Below are positions 20,139 to 30,069 of a stretch of DNA of 64,000 nt, piece after piece (position 1 is the first letter of the stretch; each line of letters begins with the position of its first letter). The stretch comes from Dolomedes plantarius (Eukaryota > Arthropoda > Arachnida > Araneae > Dolomedidae). The translations under genes were made by a program, and so were the position numbers. A model generated the notes under the pieces. That model did not search any database and was not told where the DNA came from. It saw only the letters and a program-made list of their open reading frames with translations. The DNA lies in assembly GCA_907164885.2 (NCBI GenBank), contig OU015496.1, forward strand, positions 164,294,941-164,358,940, given 5' to 3'.

Positions 20139-21403
20139 TTAGAGTACAAAATAATACGAACACCTGTGAAAAAGTATGACGTATTTCACGCCTGCAGTAC
20201 AGCCGCGCCACCTGCAACAGAAGTCTGCCACGTAGTGAGTGTGAAGAGGAAGGTATCAGTCTCTCAACAGCAGTCACCTACGTTGCATGCTTCTATCGAA
20301 CTGTCTGTGATAAGTTGAAATGTCAGACCTGTCAGAGTTCCAAAGAGGAATGATAGTTGGAGCGCGTTTGAGTGGAGCATCGGTTACGGAAACAGCAAAC
20401 CTTTTGGGGTTTGCAAGGAGTACGGTATCAGCCGTTATGACAGCGTACACGAAAGAGGGTAAGACGACGTCTTCAAAGCACAACAGTGGCCGAAAGTCCA
20501 AGCTTGCTGATAGGGATAGACGGGTCTTGAAAAGCATAGTAGCCCGAAAGCACAAGCAATCGTTATCCGAGATAACATCCGAAATGAACAGTCATCTCCA
20601 GGACCCCGTTTCAACAAAAACTGTCAAAAGGGAAATTCCTGCTGCGAACATTTATGGCAGAGTGGCAATTCGTAAACCCTTTGTGGCAGCAACTAATGCT
20701 TTCAAGTGACGCCATTGGTGCAGAGATCACAAAGGCTGGTCCCCACAGCAGTGGCAACAGGTAATATGGTCAGATGAATCATTATTCACCCTATTTCAAA
20801 CGACCGGACGCGTTTATGTCTGGAGAACGCCCAAAGAAGCGTTTCATCCTGAATGCCTCTTGCCGACTGTGAAGTATGGGGGTGGCTCCATTATGGTATG
20901 GGGTGCGATATCTTGGCGCAGTCTTGGGTCACTTGTTATTCTTCATGGGAGGATCAAATCCAATCACTATCTAAGCGTTCTAGGGGATCATGTCCATCCT
21001 TTTGTCCAGACTGTATTCCCTGGAGAGCAACCGCTTTTTCAAGACGACAAAGCCCCTATCCACACTGCTAGGTGTGTTCAAGAATGGTTCGAAGAGCATG
21101 ACGATGCAGTTGAACAACTCGCCTGGATCCCTCAGTCTCCGGACTTGAATATTATTGAACATTTATGGCAATATTTGGAGTCCAAACTTCGTTCCCGATT
21201 TCCACCTCCATCTGGACTTTCGGAATTAGAGACCGCTCTGCAGGAGGAATGGCTTAATATTCCTTTAAATGTTGTCCATGACCTTTATGCATCTATCCCA
21301 CGTCGCATTAAATCTGTACTTCAGTCAAAGGGTGGTCCAGCCCCCTATTAATAAAGATTTTCCATCATTTCATAGATGTTCGTATTATTTTGTCCACCAT
21401 CTG
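20136..21403 (+). mobile_element. Tc1-like transposon, nearly intact
   Basis: The left terminal repeat CAGTTAGAGTACAAAATAAT, followed by ACGAACACCT, is mirrored by AGATGTTCGTATTATTTTGT and CCACCATCTG at the right end. TA flanks both sides (20134-20135 and 21404-21405). Length 1,268 bp. One plus-strand transposase gene lies inside with a single nonsense codon. Confidence 0.92.
20320..21351 (+). pseudogene. Tc1-like transposase with DD36E spacing, one in-frame stop
   Basis: 344 codons from MSDLSEFQRGMIVGARLSGA to KSVLQSKGGPAPY and a stop, of normal Tc1 length. The only defect is TGA at codon 130 (20707-20709). The N-terminal PAIRED-like DNA-binding half covers residues 5-115, with an SGRKSKL linker near 56-62 in the GRPR position. 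The catalytic residues are D152 (IWSDESLF), D243 (FQDDKAPIH, aligning the histidine with the usual DNDPKH motif) and E280 (SPDLNIIEHLW). The 36-residue gap between D243 and E280 puts it in the DD36E group (Incomer-like) rather than classical DD34E, provided the second D of QDD is the catalytic one. A CGA-to-TGA transition could explain the stop. All else reads as functional, so this copy died recently. Confidence 0.9.
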
Positions 21404-21637
21404 TATGCAATGGTTATCAAAATTAAGGAAAAGTAAAAAAATAGCAAGTACTTAAAAAGTTACGCGTTTACTTAAAAAGTTACGCGAATTTAATGGAACT
21501 TATACATATTATACAACACATAGGTAGGTATAAAATAGAATAAAAAGAAATCGCCAAACAATTATGATGTTATAGAAACTAGCATATGTATACAATGAAC
21601 AAATCGGATGTGTCAGTTTGGTATAGGAAAAGTACCT

Positions 21638-21895
21638 TTAATATGGCTTATGATCCCCCCGAGAAGCAATACAGCACAAACGGCGATGAGTGATGCTGTC
21701 AATTATGCGGTCTATGAATTCGGTAGGAAGTGAGAGCCATTGCTCTTGCAAAGCAATTGATGGCGTGGCTAGGGTCCTAGGAGAAGCATTGAGAGCAGCT
21801 ATACGTCGTCCTAAAGCGTCCCAAACATGCTCGACAGGATTCAGGTCCGGTGATCGATCTGGCCACCCCATGCACTGAATTGTTTCCTGCTCAAG
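21638..21895 (-). pseudogene. Tc1-like transposase, C-terminal half (left of insertion)
   Basis: From the insertion point the minus strand reads ANLEQETIQCMGWPDRSPDL, then NPVEHVWDALGRR, and ends LCCIASRGDHKPY with a stop. SPDLNPVE contains the catalytic glutamate motif of Tc1 transposases. The segment is free of stops. The longer open frame that runs on into the palindrome (to 22024) is accidental: everything beyond 21901 belongs to the inserted element. Confidence 0.85.
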
Positions 21896-21901
21896 ATTAG
21901 C
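21896..21901. other. 6-bp target site duplication, left copy (ATTAGC)
   Basis: ATTAGC directly precedes AGTAGTATAAAAATGAG. The same six bases follow the right terminus at 29005-29010. Six-base duplications are the Polinton/Maverick integration signature. Confidence 0.92.
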
Positions 21902-22215
21902 AGTAGTATAAAAATGAGAGTTTTGCGCCAGGATTAAGGGGAGGAGCTTAAAGGGGGCGGAGCTAACTGAGTGACGTGGACCAATCAGAGCGCAGTTGGC
22001 CACCTGGCGGTCGATTTGGACCAATCAGGAGAGGGCATCGCTGCTATCGCCCCCTAGCGGGAAAGAGTGGAACCTTGTAGTTCAGCAGAATCTTGGAGTG
22101 AGTAGGTGCTCTGCGGAGCGCCACCTATTGGTTAAATAGGGAACTAAATTTGTTACAAGGAGCAGCTTTAAGCTGGTGCTGCCATCTGCTGATTAAATAG
22201 GGAACTACATTTTTG
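21902..22215. repeat. Left terminal region of the palindrome, promoter-like
   Basis: Contains TATAAAAA at 21907, two GGACCAATCAG boxes (about 21979 and 22018), and two AAATAGGGAACTA motifs (about 22135 and 22195). The C+G content is well above the surroundings. Mirrored at 28690-29004. Confidence 0.75.
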
Positions 22216-22419
22216 GGGACTTAGAAATTTTTTAATATAAGGTTACGAGTATATTTTTGCAACTTTACATAAGTATAATCACTAATGAATAGAATTAAGT
22301 ATAGAAAATATATCACTCACCCACTAGTAGTAAACTTTGATAAAAATAATTATAAAAACCTGAAAAAAAAATTTTTAAAGGATTGTTCCCACCACCACCC
22401 GACATGACACAAGCATATC

Positions 22420-22640
22420 GCAACAATCCAAATTATTAAATCTAAAAGAGAAGATATTAAATTAACGCTAAAATAAAAATGTTAATTAACAACATGAGAA
22501 TACTGCAATAGTCTGCATTATTAAATCTGCAAGAGAAGATATTAAATTTATGCTGAAATAAAAATTTTAATTGTTGACATGAGCATACTGCAATAGTCTG
22601 CATTATTATATCTAAAAAGAGAAGGCATTAAATTTGAGCT
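22420..22640. repeat. Short tandem repeat in the left arm, about 80-bp unit, three copies
   Basis: CATACTGCAATAGTCTGCATTATTA and AGAGAAGATATTAAATT recur about every 80 bp. Mirrored at about 28270-28490 in the right arm. Confidence 0.7.
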
Positions 22641-22919
22641 GCGCATATATATAATCTTAAGGGTACCCTTTGAAAAGAATAATAAAACATATACAAAATA
22701 TAAAATTTAAATTTTTAAGTTGTTTCCCACCACCACCCGTTGTTATACAACACAACATTGTTATATAACAACGCAACAACTTGAAGAACTGTGCACAGTT
22801 TTATATAGAAATATTTTTTTTTCTTTTTTTTTTCTTTCTTGAAGAAATTAGATTTTAACGTTAAATAATTTATATGGCCATATATTATTAAAAAATTAAT
22901 GATAAAGATTATTTTAGAA

Positions 22920-24010
22920 TATTTTTCTTGAGAGGCGACTTATATGAAAAAAAGTTCTTTTTAAGATGTCTTGCAAGCACTTGAGTACAATTCATAGGAA
23001 ATCTTTAATGATATAAAGACGACAAAAGAAGACTTGTAGGCATTTTCTTGAAAGAAGACTTGAGATTATTTTGCACACCTTATAATATTATTCTTGAATT
23101 TTCTTGAGAGGTAACTTATATGAAAAAAGTTCTTTTTAAGATGACTTGTAAGCACTTGAGTATAGTTCATAGGAAATCTTTAATGATATAAAGACGACAA
23201 AAGAAGACTTGTAGGCATTTTCTTGAAAGAAGACTTGAGATTATTTTGCACACCTTATAATATTATTCTTGAATTTTCTTGAGAGGTAACTTATATGAAA
23301 AAAGTTCTTTTTAAGATGACTTGTAAGCACTTGAGTATAGTTCATAGGAAATCTTTAATGATATAAAGACGACAAAAGAAGACTTGTAGGCATTTTCTTG
23401 AAAGAAGACTTGAGATTATTTTGCACAGCATATATTAGTATTATTATTATTCTTGAATTTTCTTGAGAGACACTTTTTAATTAACAACCCCACATTGGAA
23501 GAAGAAGAAGCATATAATAAATGGATGTTACCTCCTTAAAAGATAATTATATTAAAAAAAAAGACTTGAAGATTTGTTATTTTCACTTGGAGATATATTC
23601 ATCTTCCTATTAGAAAACAAAATGTTCTTTAATGATATGAAGACGACAAAAGAAGAATTGTAGACATTTTCTTGAAAGAAGACTTGAGATTATTTTGCAC
23701 AGCATATATTAGTATTATTATTATTATTCTTGAATTTTCTTGAGAGACACTTTTTAATTAACAACCCCACATTGGAAGAAGAAGAAGCATAAATTAAATG
23801 GATGTTACCTCCTTAAAAGATAATTATATTAAAAAAATACATGAAGATTTGTTATTATCACTTGGAGATATATTCATCTTCCTATTAGAAAACAAAATGT
23901 TCTTTAATGATATGAAGACGACAAAAGAAGAATTGTAGGCATTTTCTTGAAAGAAGACTTGAGATTATTTTTCTTCAAAGATGACTTGGTAATATTTTCT
24001 TCAAAGAAGA
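22920..24010. repeat. Tandem-repeat zone of the left arm
   Basis: Three units of about 175 bp start with CTTATATGAAAAAA (22939, 23114, 23290). Two larger units of about 277 bp follow, starting CACTTTTTAATTAACAACCC (23471 and 23748). All units share AAGACGACAAAAGAAGA and TTTTCTTGAAAGAAGACTTG. Non-coding. Confidence 0.85.
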
Positions 24011-24062
24011 CTTGATTATATTTATAATAAAAAAAAAGACGAAAAATAAAAAATTATACTGC

Positions 24063-24626
24063 TCATGTACGTTTAATTTTATGATGCCCATACGATAAGG
24101 TGTGTACCCCGTCATCCAGAATATAACGTTTATCGTCAAATGGAGATAGTGTTATTTTATTCTGGATGATATTATATAATTTATGCTTGGTGCTCTGTAT
24201 TCTATTTTGTACCTCTCTGGTGCTTTGACGATGGAGTAGACAATCTTTATAATTCTCGTGTTTCAATTTTTTTTTTATAATATTTTTAGATACCCCCTTG
24301 GCCGTCTTCTTTTCGCTATGCACTGATTTTATAGAGTACATTTTCGCTCGCAACCCTACAAATTGAATTATCGGCTCACCACATAATTCATCTTTAAATT
24401 TGCCAATCTTCTTTTTATTGTCGATGCTGTGCAGAGGATGGTCTTGGGGATAATCGGACGTATCAAATAAATGTGCATTTTGGGCCATGTCTTGATATAT
24501 ATCTTCGGTTTTAATTTCGTAAGTTAGCGAATCAGTATCCGTAAATAAAAGTTGTGCATTAGATCCGTACGTTTTTTTAATATAATTATAGTGAAAATCG
24601 TACATGAGCAGTTTACTTAATTCCAA
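24063..24626 (-). pseudogene. Protein-primed family B DNA polymerase, C-terminal fragment, left-arm copy
   Basis: 187 codons, open throughout. LLFTDTDSLTYEI (residues 27-39) contains the DTDS palm motif C of family B polymerases, and the preceding ELSKLLMYDFHYNYIKKTYG leads into it as in Polinton and related virus-like polymerases (DNA_pol_B_2 type). Downstream IGKFKDELCGEPIIQFVGLR and AKMYSIKS fit the end of the palm and the thumb. The frame extends a few codons upstream (GFAIL) before a stop; the exonuclease domain, motifs A and B and the terminal-protein region are absent. It cannot be a working polymerase. It differs from the right-arm copy at one residue (Leu7 versus Phe7). The 3' end faces the nearest terminus, about 2.2 kb away. 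Confidence 0.85.
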
Positions 24627-25338
24627 AATTGCGAAGCCAAAAGGTTAATAGAAGTATTTAATAAAGTTTTAATATTAAATGAACATCAAACATATATTAA
24701 CTTAGATGTTTTAACCCCAAACAGTAATTATTAAAAATAATTATAAAATATATGATTCACAACTTTAAAACATACTATTATATATACAATAGAAGATGTT
24801 AAATTTGTATTGAACTTAAATTATAAGATTGTTTCTACCATCGTCGCTTGATATATAACATTACAGTTTTAAATATTCTGCAAACGCTGTGAAACATTTT
24901 GTATAGAAAATAATTACCATTTGATCTTACCTTTAAAATCTATAGTTTATGCACTTAATTCATATAATTTTTTACAAAAACAAGCTTTAACTGCATAAAA
25001 AGATATTATATTTGTCCCGCACATACATATAAACATTATTCCACAGAGAAGATATATTTGTCCCTCACATACATATAAACCTAAAACATATTAAAACTTA
25101 CTAGATCCCTTATAAAGGTTTCACGACTTTAAAATTTTTTTTTACTGCGTTTTAAATCTAATCTATAATTTTACATATATATAACCACTAATAAATTGTT
25201 TTACAAAGAAAAAAGCATACATCACTCCTAAAATTTTAGTTTTCTTAACAAACAAAAAAAAAGCAAAACTTTGATCAAAACAAATGTTTATTATGTTAAA
25301 AAATCAATCACCTATTGATATTACTTTGGAATATTACG

Positions 25339-25558
25339 CAAATAATAACTTTGAATAAGTTTTACATCAGAAATTATTTTCCGACGACTGTTAAACTTAA
25401 AAATCTAATCTTAAATTTATTCATCTTTGCACACTTTACAAAGAAAAGCATACATTTTAACCAAAATTTTAGTTTTCTTAACAAAAATATCTGCAAAACT
25501 TTGAAGTAAACCCATGTTTAATACATTGAAAATCAATGATCTATTACCAACATAATTA
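25339..25558. other. Single-copy centre of the palindrome
   Basis: About 220 bp that does not mirror itself overall, between TATTACGC on the left and GCGTAATA on the right. It holds AAAATTTTAGTTTTCTTAAC (about 25461), also present in each arm near 25230 and 25655, so it may be a piece of arm sequence in one orientation. It would form the loop of a hairpin. Confidence 0.7.
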
Positions 25559-26270
25559 GCGTAATATTTCAAAGTAATATCAATAGGTGATTGATTTTTT
25601 AACATAATAAACATTTGTTTTGATCAAAGTTTTGCTTTTTTTTGTTTGTTAAGAAAACTAAAATTTTAGGAGTGATGTATGCTTTTTTCTTTGTAAAACA
25701 ATTTATTAGTGGTTATATATATGTAAAATTATAGATTAGATTTAAAACGCAGTAAAAAAAAATTTTAAAGTCGTGAAATCTTTATAAGGGAACTAGTAAG
25801 TTTTAATATGTTTTAGGTTTATATGTATGTGAGGGAAAAATATATCTTCTCTGTGGAATAATGTTTATATGTATGTGCGGGACAAATATAATATCTTTTT
25901 ATGCAGTTAAAGCTTGTTTTTGTAAAAAATTATATGAATTAAGTGCATAAACTATAGATTTTAAAGGTAAGATCAAATGGTAATTATTTTCTATACAAAA
26001 TGTTTCACAGCGTTTGCAGAATATTTAAAACTGTAATGTTATATATCAAGCGACGATGGTAGAAACAATCTTATAATTTAAGTTCAATACAAATTTAACA
26101 TCTTCTATTGTATATATAATAGTATGTTTTAAAGTTGTGAATCATATATTTTATAATTATTTTTAATAATTACTGTTTGGGGTTAAAACATCTAAGTTAA
26201 TATATGTTTGATGTTCATTTAATATTAAAACTTTATTAAATACTTCTATTAACCTTTTGGCTTCGCAATT

Positions 26271-26834
26271 TTGGAATTAAGTAAACTGTTCATGTACGAT
26301 TTTCACTATAATTATATTAAAAAAACGTACGGATCTAATGCACAACTTTTATTTACGGATACTGATTCGCTAACTTACGAAATTAAAACCGAAGATATAT
26401 ATCAAGACATGGCCCAAAATGCACATTTATTTGATACGTCCGATTATCCCCAAGACCATCCTCTGCACAGCATCGACAATAAAAAGAAGATTGGCAAATT
26501 TAAAGATGAATTATGTGGCGAGCCGATAATTCAATTTGTAGGGTTGCGAGCGAAAATGTACTCTATAAAATCAGTGCATAGCGAAAAGAAGACGGCCAAG
26601 GGGGTATCTAAAAATATTATAAAAAAAAAATTGAAACACGAGAATTATAAAGATTGTCTACTCCATCGTCAAAGCACCAGAGAGGTACAAAATAGAATAC
26701 AGAGCACCAAGCATAAATTATATAATATCATCCAGAATAAAATAACACTATCTCCATTTGACGATAAACGTTATATTCTGGATGACGGGGTACACACCTT
26801 ATCGTATGGGCATCATAAAATTAAACGTACATGA
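26271..26834 (+). pseudogene. Protein-primed family B DNA polymerase, C-terminal fragment, right-arm copy
   Basis: Mirror copy of the left-arm fragment, 187 codons without stops, with Phe at residue 7. The DTDS motif is intact (LLFTDTDS). The first codon is TTG preceded by a short open stretch and a TAA, so this start is nominal and not a real translation start. The stop is TGA within ACATGAGC. As in the left arm, everything upstream of the motif C region is missing and A+T-rich non-coding DNA replaces it. The sequence keeps a perfect frame although it has no plausible function. Confidence 0.85.
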
Positions 26835-26884
26835 GCAGTATAATTTTTTATTTTTCGTCTTTTTTTTATTATAAATATAATCAA

Positions 26885-27990
26885 GTCTTCTTTGAAGAAA
26901 ATATTACCAAGTCATCTTTGAAGAAAAATAATCTCAAGTCTTCTTTCAAGAAAATGCCTACAATTCTTCTTTTGTCGTCTTCATATCATTAAAGAACATT
27001 TTGTTTTCTAATAGGAAGATGAATATATCTCCAAGTGAAAATAACAAATCTTCAAGTCTTTTTTTAATATAATTATCTTTTAAGGAGGTAACATCCATTT
27101 AATATATGCTTCTTCTTCTTCCAATGTGGGGTTGTTAATTAAAAAGTGTCTCTCAAGAAAATTCAAGAATAATAATAATAATACTAATATATGCTGTGCA
27201 AAATAATCTCAAGTCTTCTTTCAAGAAAATGTCTACAATTCTTCTTTTGTCGTCTTCATATCATTAAAGAACATTTTGTTTTCTAATAGGAAGATGAATA
27301 TATCTCCAAGTGAAAATAACAAATCTTCAAGTCTTTTTTTTTAATATAATTATCTTTTAAGGAGGTAACATCCATTTATTATATGCTTCTTCTTCTTCCA
27401 ATGTGGGGTTGTTAATTAAAAAGTGTCTCTCAAGAAAATTCAAGAATAATAATAATAATACTAATATATGCTGTGCAAAATAATCTCAAGTCTTCTTTCA
27501 AGAAAATGCCTACAAGTCTTCTTTTGTCGTCTTTATATCATTAAAGATTTCCTATGAACTATACTCAAGTGCTTACAAGTCATCTTAAAAAGAACTTTTT
27601 TCATATAAGTTACCTCTCAAGAAAATTCAAGAATAATATTATAAGGTGTGCAAAATAATCTCAAGTCTTCTTTCAAGAAAATGCTTACAAGTCTTCTTTT
27701 GTCGTCTTTATATCATTAAAGATTTCCTATGAATTGTACTCAAGTGCCTGCAAGACATCTTAAAAAGAACTTTTTTCATATAAGTTACCTCTCAAGAAAA
27801 TTCAAGAATAATATTATAAGGTGTGCAAAATAATCTCAAGTCTTCTTTCAAGAAAATGCCTACAAGTCTTCTTTTGTCGTCTTTATATCATTAAAGATTT
27901 CCTATGAATTGTACTCAAGTGCCTGCAAGACATCTTAAAAAGAACTTTTTTTCATATAAGTCGCCTCTCAAGAAAAATATTCTAAAATAA
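26885..27990. repeat. Tandem-repeat zone of the right arm
   Basis: Inverted counterpart of 22920-24010 with the same unit types and the same number of units. Some units differ in small homopolymer lengths. Confidence 0.85.
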
Positions 27991-28689
27991 TCTTTATCAT
28001 TAATTTTTTAATAATATATGGCCATATAAATTATTTAACGTTAAAATCTAATTTCTTCAAGAAAGAAAGAAAAAAAGAAAAAAAATATTTCTATATAAAA
28101 CTGTGCACAATTCTTCAAGTTGTTGCGTTGTTATATAACAATGTTGTGTTGTATAACAACGGGTGGTGGTGGGAAACAACTTAAAAATTTAAATTTTATT
28201 TTTTTTGTATATGTTTTATTATTCTTTTCAAAGGGTACCCTTAAGTTTATATATATGCGCAGCGCAAATTTAATGCCTTCTCTTTTTAGATATAATAATG
28301 CAGACTATTGCAGTATGCTCATGTCAACAATTAAAATTTTTATTTCAGCATAAATTTAATATCTTCTCTTGCAGATTTAATAATGCAGACTATTGCAGTA
28401 TGCTCATGTTGTTAATTAACATTTTTATTTCAGCGTTAATTTAATATCTTCTCTTTTAGATTTAATAATTTGGATTGTTGCGATATGCTCGTGTCATGTC
28501 GGATGGTGGTGGGAACAATCCTTTAAAAAATTATTTTTTTTTTCAGGTTTTTATAATTATTTTTAACAAAGTTTACTACTAGTGGGTGAGTGATTTATTT
28601 TCTATACTTAATTCTATTCATTAGTGATTATACTTATGTAAAGTTGCAAAAATATGCTCGTAACCTTATATTAAAAAATTTCTAAGTCC

Positions 28690-29004
28690 CCAAAAATGTA
28701 GTTCCCTATTTAATCAGCAGATGGCAGCACCAGCTTAAAGCTGCTCCTTGTAAAAAATTTAGTTCCCTATTTAACCGATAGGTGGCGCTCCGCAGAGCAC
28801 CTACTCACTCCAAGATTCTGCTGAACTACAAGGTTCCACTCTTTCCCGCTAGGGGGCGATAGCAGCGCTGTCCTCTCCTGATTGGTCCAAATCGACCGCC
28901 AGGTGGCCAACTGCGCTCTGATTGGTCCACGTCACTCAGTTAGCTCCGCCCACTTTAAGCTCCTCCCCTTAATCCTGGCTCAAAACTCTCATTTTTATAC
29001 TACT
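28690..29004. repeat. Right terminal region of the palindrome
   Basis: Inverted copy of 21902-22215 with six substitutions, for example GAGCCAGG for GCGCCAGG near the tip and CCGATAGG for the complement of CCTATTGG. Confidence 0.85.
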
Positions 29005-29010
29005 ATTAGC
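29005..29010. other. 6-bp target site duplication, right copy (ATTAGC)
   Basis: Directly follows the terminal CTCATTTTTATACTACT. Identical to 21896-21901. Confidence 0.92.
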
Positions 29011-29890
29011 ATTCATGATGCGAGCGTTGTGCGATCTTGCGTTATCGTCCTGTAGCACGAAAGCATCACTTATTGCCACCGGCATAAGGGCACACATAAG
29101 CATCAAGGATGTCAGCTCTATAGGTGCGAGCATTCACATTTCCAAGGGGAAACATATGGAGGTCTGTGCGTCCACCCAAAATGATACCACGCCAAACACG
29201 GACACTGCCTGATCCGTATGCATCTCTTTCACGGATGTGTGATGGATGAAAAGGAGTTCCAGGTTCTCTTCAAATCGAAATATGCCTACTATCGCTTTGG
29301 AGGCTAAACTTGGACTCATCCGTACAGAGAACAGCCCTCTATTGATCACGCGTCCAGTGGACTTGTTGACGTGCCCACTGCAAACGTTCCCGCCTATGGC
29401 GTGATGTGTGTGGGACGCAAATGGCTGGTCGCCTTAAAAAGACTACCGTAGTGAAGGCTTCTACACACGGTTGACAATGATACCAACCTTCCGGAGCTTG
29501 CAGCGAGGGAAGATCTGTTCAGACGTAGTTCAGACGGAGTTGCGGTTCTATTCTTTCGTGCGCATAATGACAAATATTTGTCATCGGCACTCGTGGTAGC
29601 GTATGACCGTCCTAGGCTGAACCTCCTGGATGCCGAATCCGTGGTTAGAAATTGCTGCCAAAGTCTATGAACCACAGACGAACTCACATTTAGCCATCTG
29701 GCCACTTCTGTCTGACTTTGTCCTGCTTCTAGTCTCCCAATAGCTCGTCATCGCAGTTCTTCCGTGAAATGATGCCTGGAGGTCATTGTTACAATTTGGC
29801 TAGGCCAGATGTCTAATCTCAGCCTCGCAGCTACAATTGCTGCCTTGCTCTGAGACATGCACTTTTATGCTCCTCGCAAATGATGTGTTC
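29011..29890 (-). pseudogene. Tc1-like transposase, N-terminal part (right of insertion)
   Basis: On the minus strand, residues like ARWLNVSSSVVHRLWQQFL (from 29705) form the second helix-turn-helix of a Tc1 DNA-binding domain. NRTATPSELRLNRSSLAASS and STVCRSLHYGSL follow. The first catalytic region is frameshifted and holds several stops near 29400-29050. Near 29040 an ITQDRTTLASIMNA-like stretch leads straight into the downstream half at 21895. The element was therefore probably already decaying, or decayed after the insertion; the order cannot be told from this copy alone. Confidence 0.75.
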
Positions 29891-30069
29891 CGACTGCAGC
29901 GCCACTATTTTGCATAATGTAGTATTGTTCATCACCTTTTACTTAACAACATATTAAAATTTTATACAGATTGGCCTAGTTTTGAATCTGTTACCCCTCT
30001 TTTTGTGATTTTCCCTTAATTTTCGATAACTAGTGTATATATATATATATAAATATATACTACAATATA

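Larger units (their letters stand above)
21902..29004. mobile_element. Polinton/Maverick-derived giant palindrome (snap-back element)
   Basis: 7,103 bp. The left arm (21902 to about 25338) and the right arm (about 25559-29004) are reverse complements over about 3.44 kb around a roughly 220-bp unique centre. The termini are AGTAGTATAAAAATGAGAG and its complement, i.e. 5'-AG...CT-3', with a perfect 6-bp duplication. Each arm contains, from the outside inward: a C+G-richer terminal region (about 320 bp), A+T-rich repeats with CCACCACCACCC blocks, a tandem-repeat zone, a DNA polymerase B fragment, and about 700 bp of A+T-rich DNA. In the first 320 bp I counted six mismatches between the arms (about 2%), so the arms are old enough to have diverged and are not an assembly copy. 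Capsid, ATPase, protease and integrase genes are missing. Polinton-type integration is established knowledge; the snap-back origin is inference. Confidence 0.88.
21408..30035 (-). mobile_element. Tc1-like transposon split by a 7.1-kb Polinton-derived palindrome
   Basis: The right end (minus-strand 5' end) reads CACTAGTTATCGAAAATTAA and ends at 30035 next to TA. The left end reads CAATGGTTATCAAAATTAAGG at 21408, a matching inverted repeat. The element's own DNA is 21408-21901 plus 29011-30035, about 1.5 kb. The two halves join in frame across the insertion site once one copy of ATTAGC is removed. It begins 4 bp after the right end of the preceding Tc1 element. A truncated relative lies at 7721-8192. 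Confidence 0.85.

Noticed and set aside
21638..22024. 128-codon minus-strand frame starting inside the palindrome
   Set aside because: The first ~40 codons lie in the inserted Polinton-derived tip; only the part up to 21895 is Tc1 transposase. The fusion frame is accidental.
21902..29004. Assembly artefact (inverted duplication) as explanation for the giant palindrome
   Set aside because: The arms differ at several positions, the centre is single-copy, and an exact 6-bp duplication lies at both tips within an otherwise continuous Tc1 element. Read-level confirmation is still desirable.
21902..29004. Foldback element or large MITE of a cut-and-paste family
   Set aside because: The 6-bp duplication, AG...CT ends and family B polymerase fragments point to Polinton rather than Tc1, hAT or foldback families.
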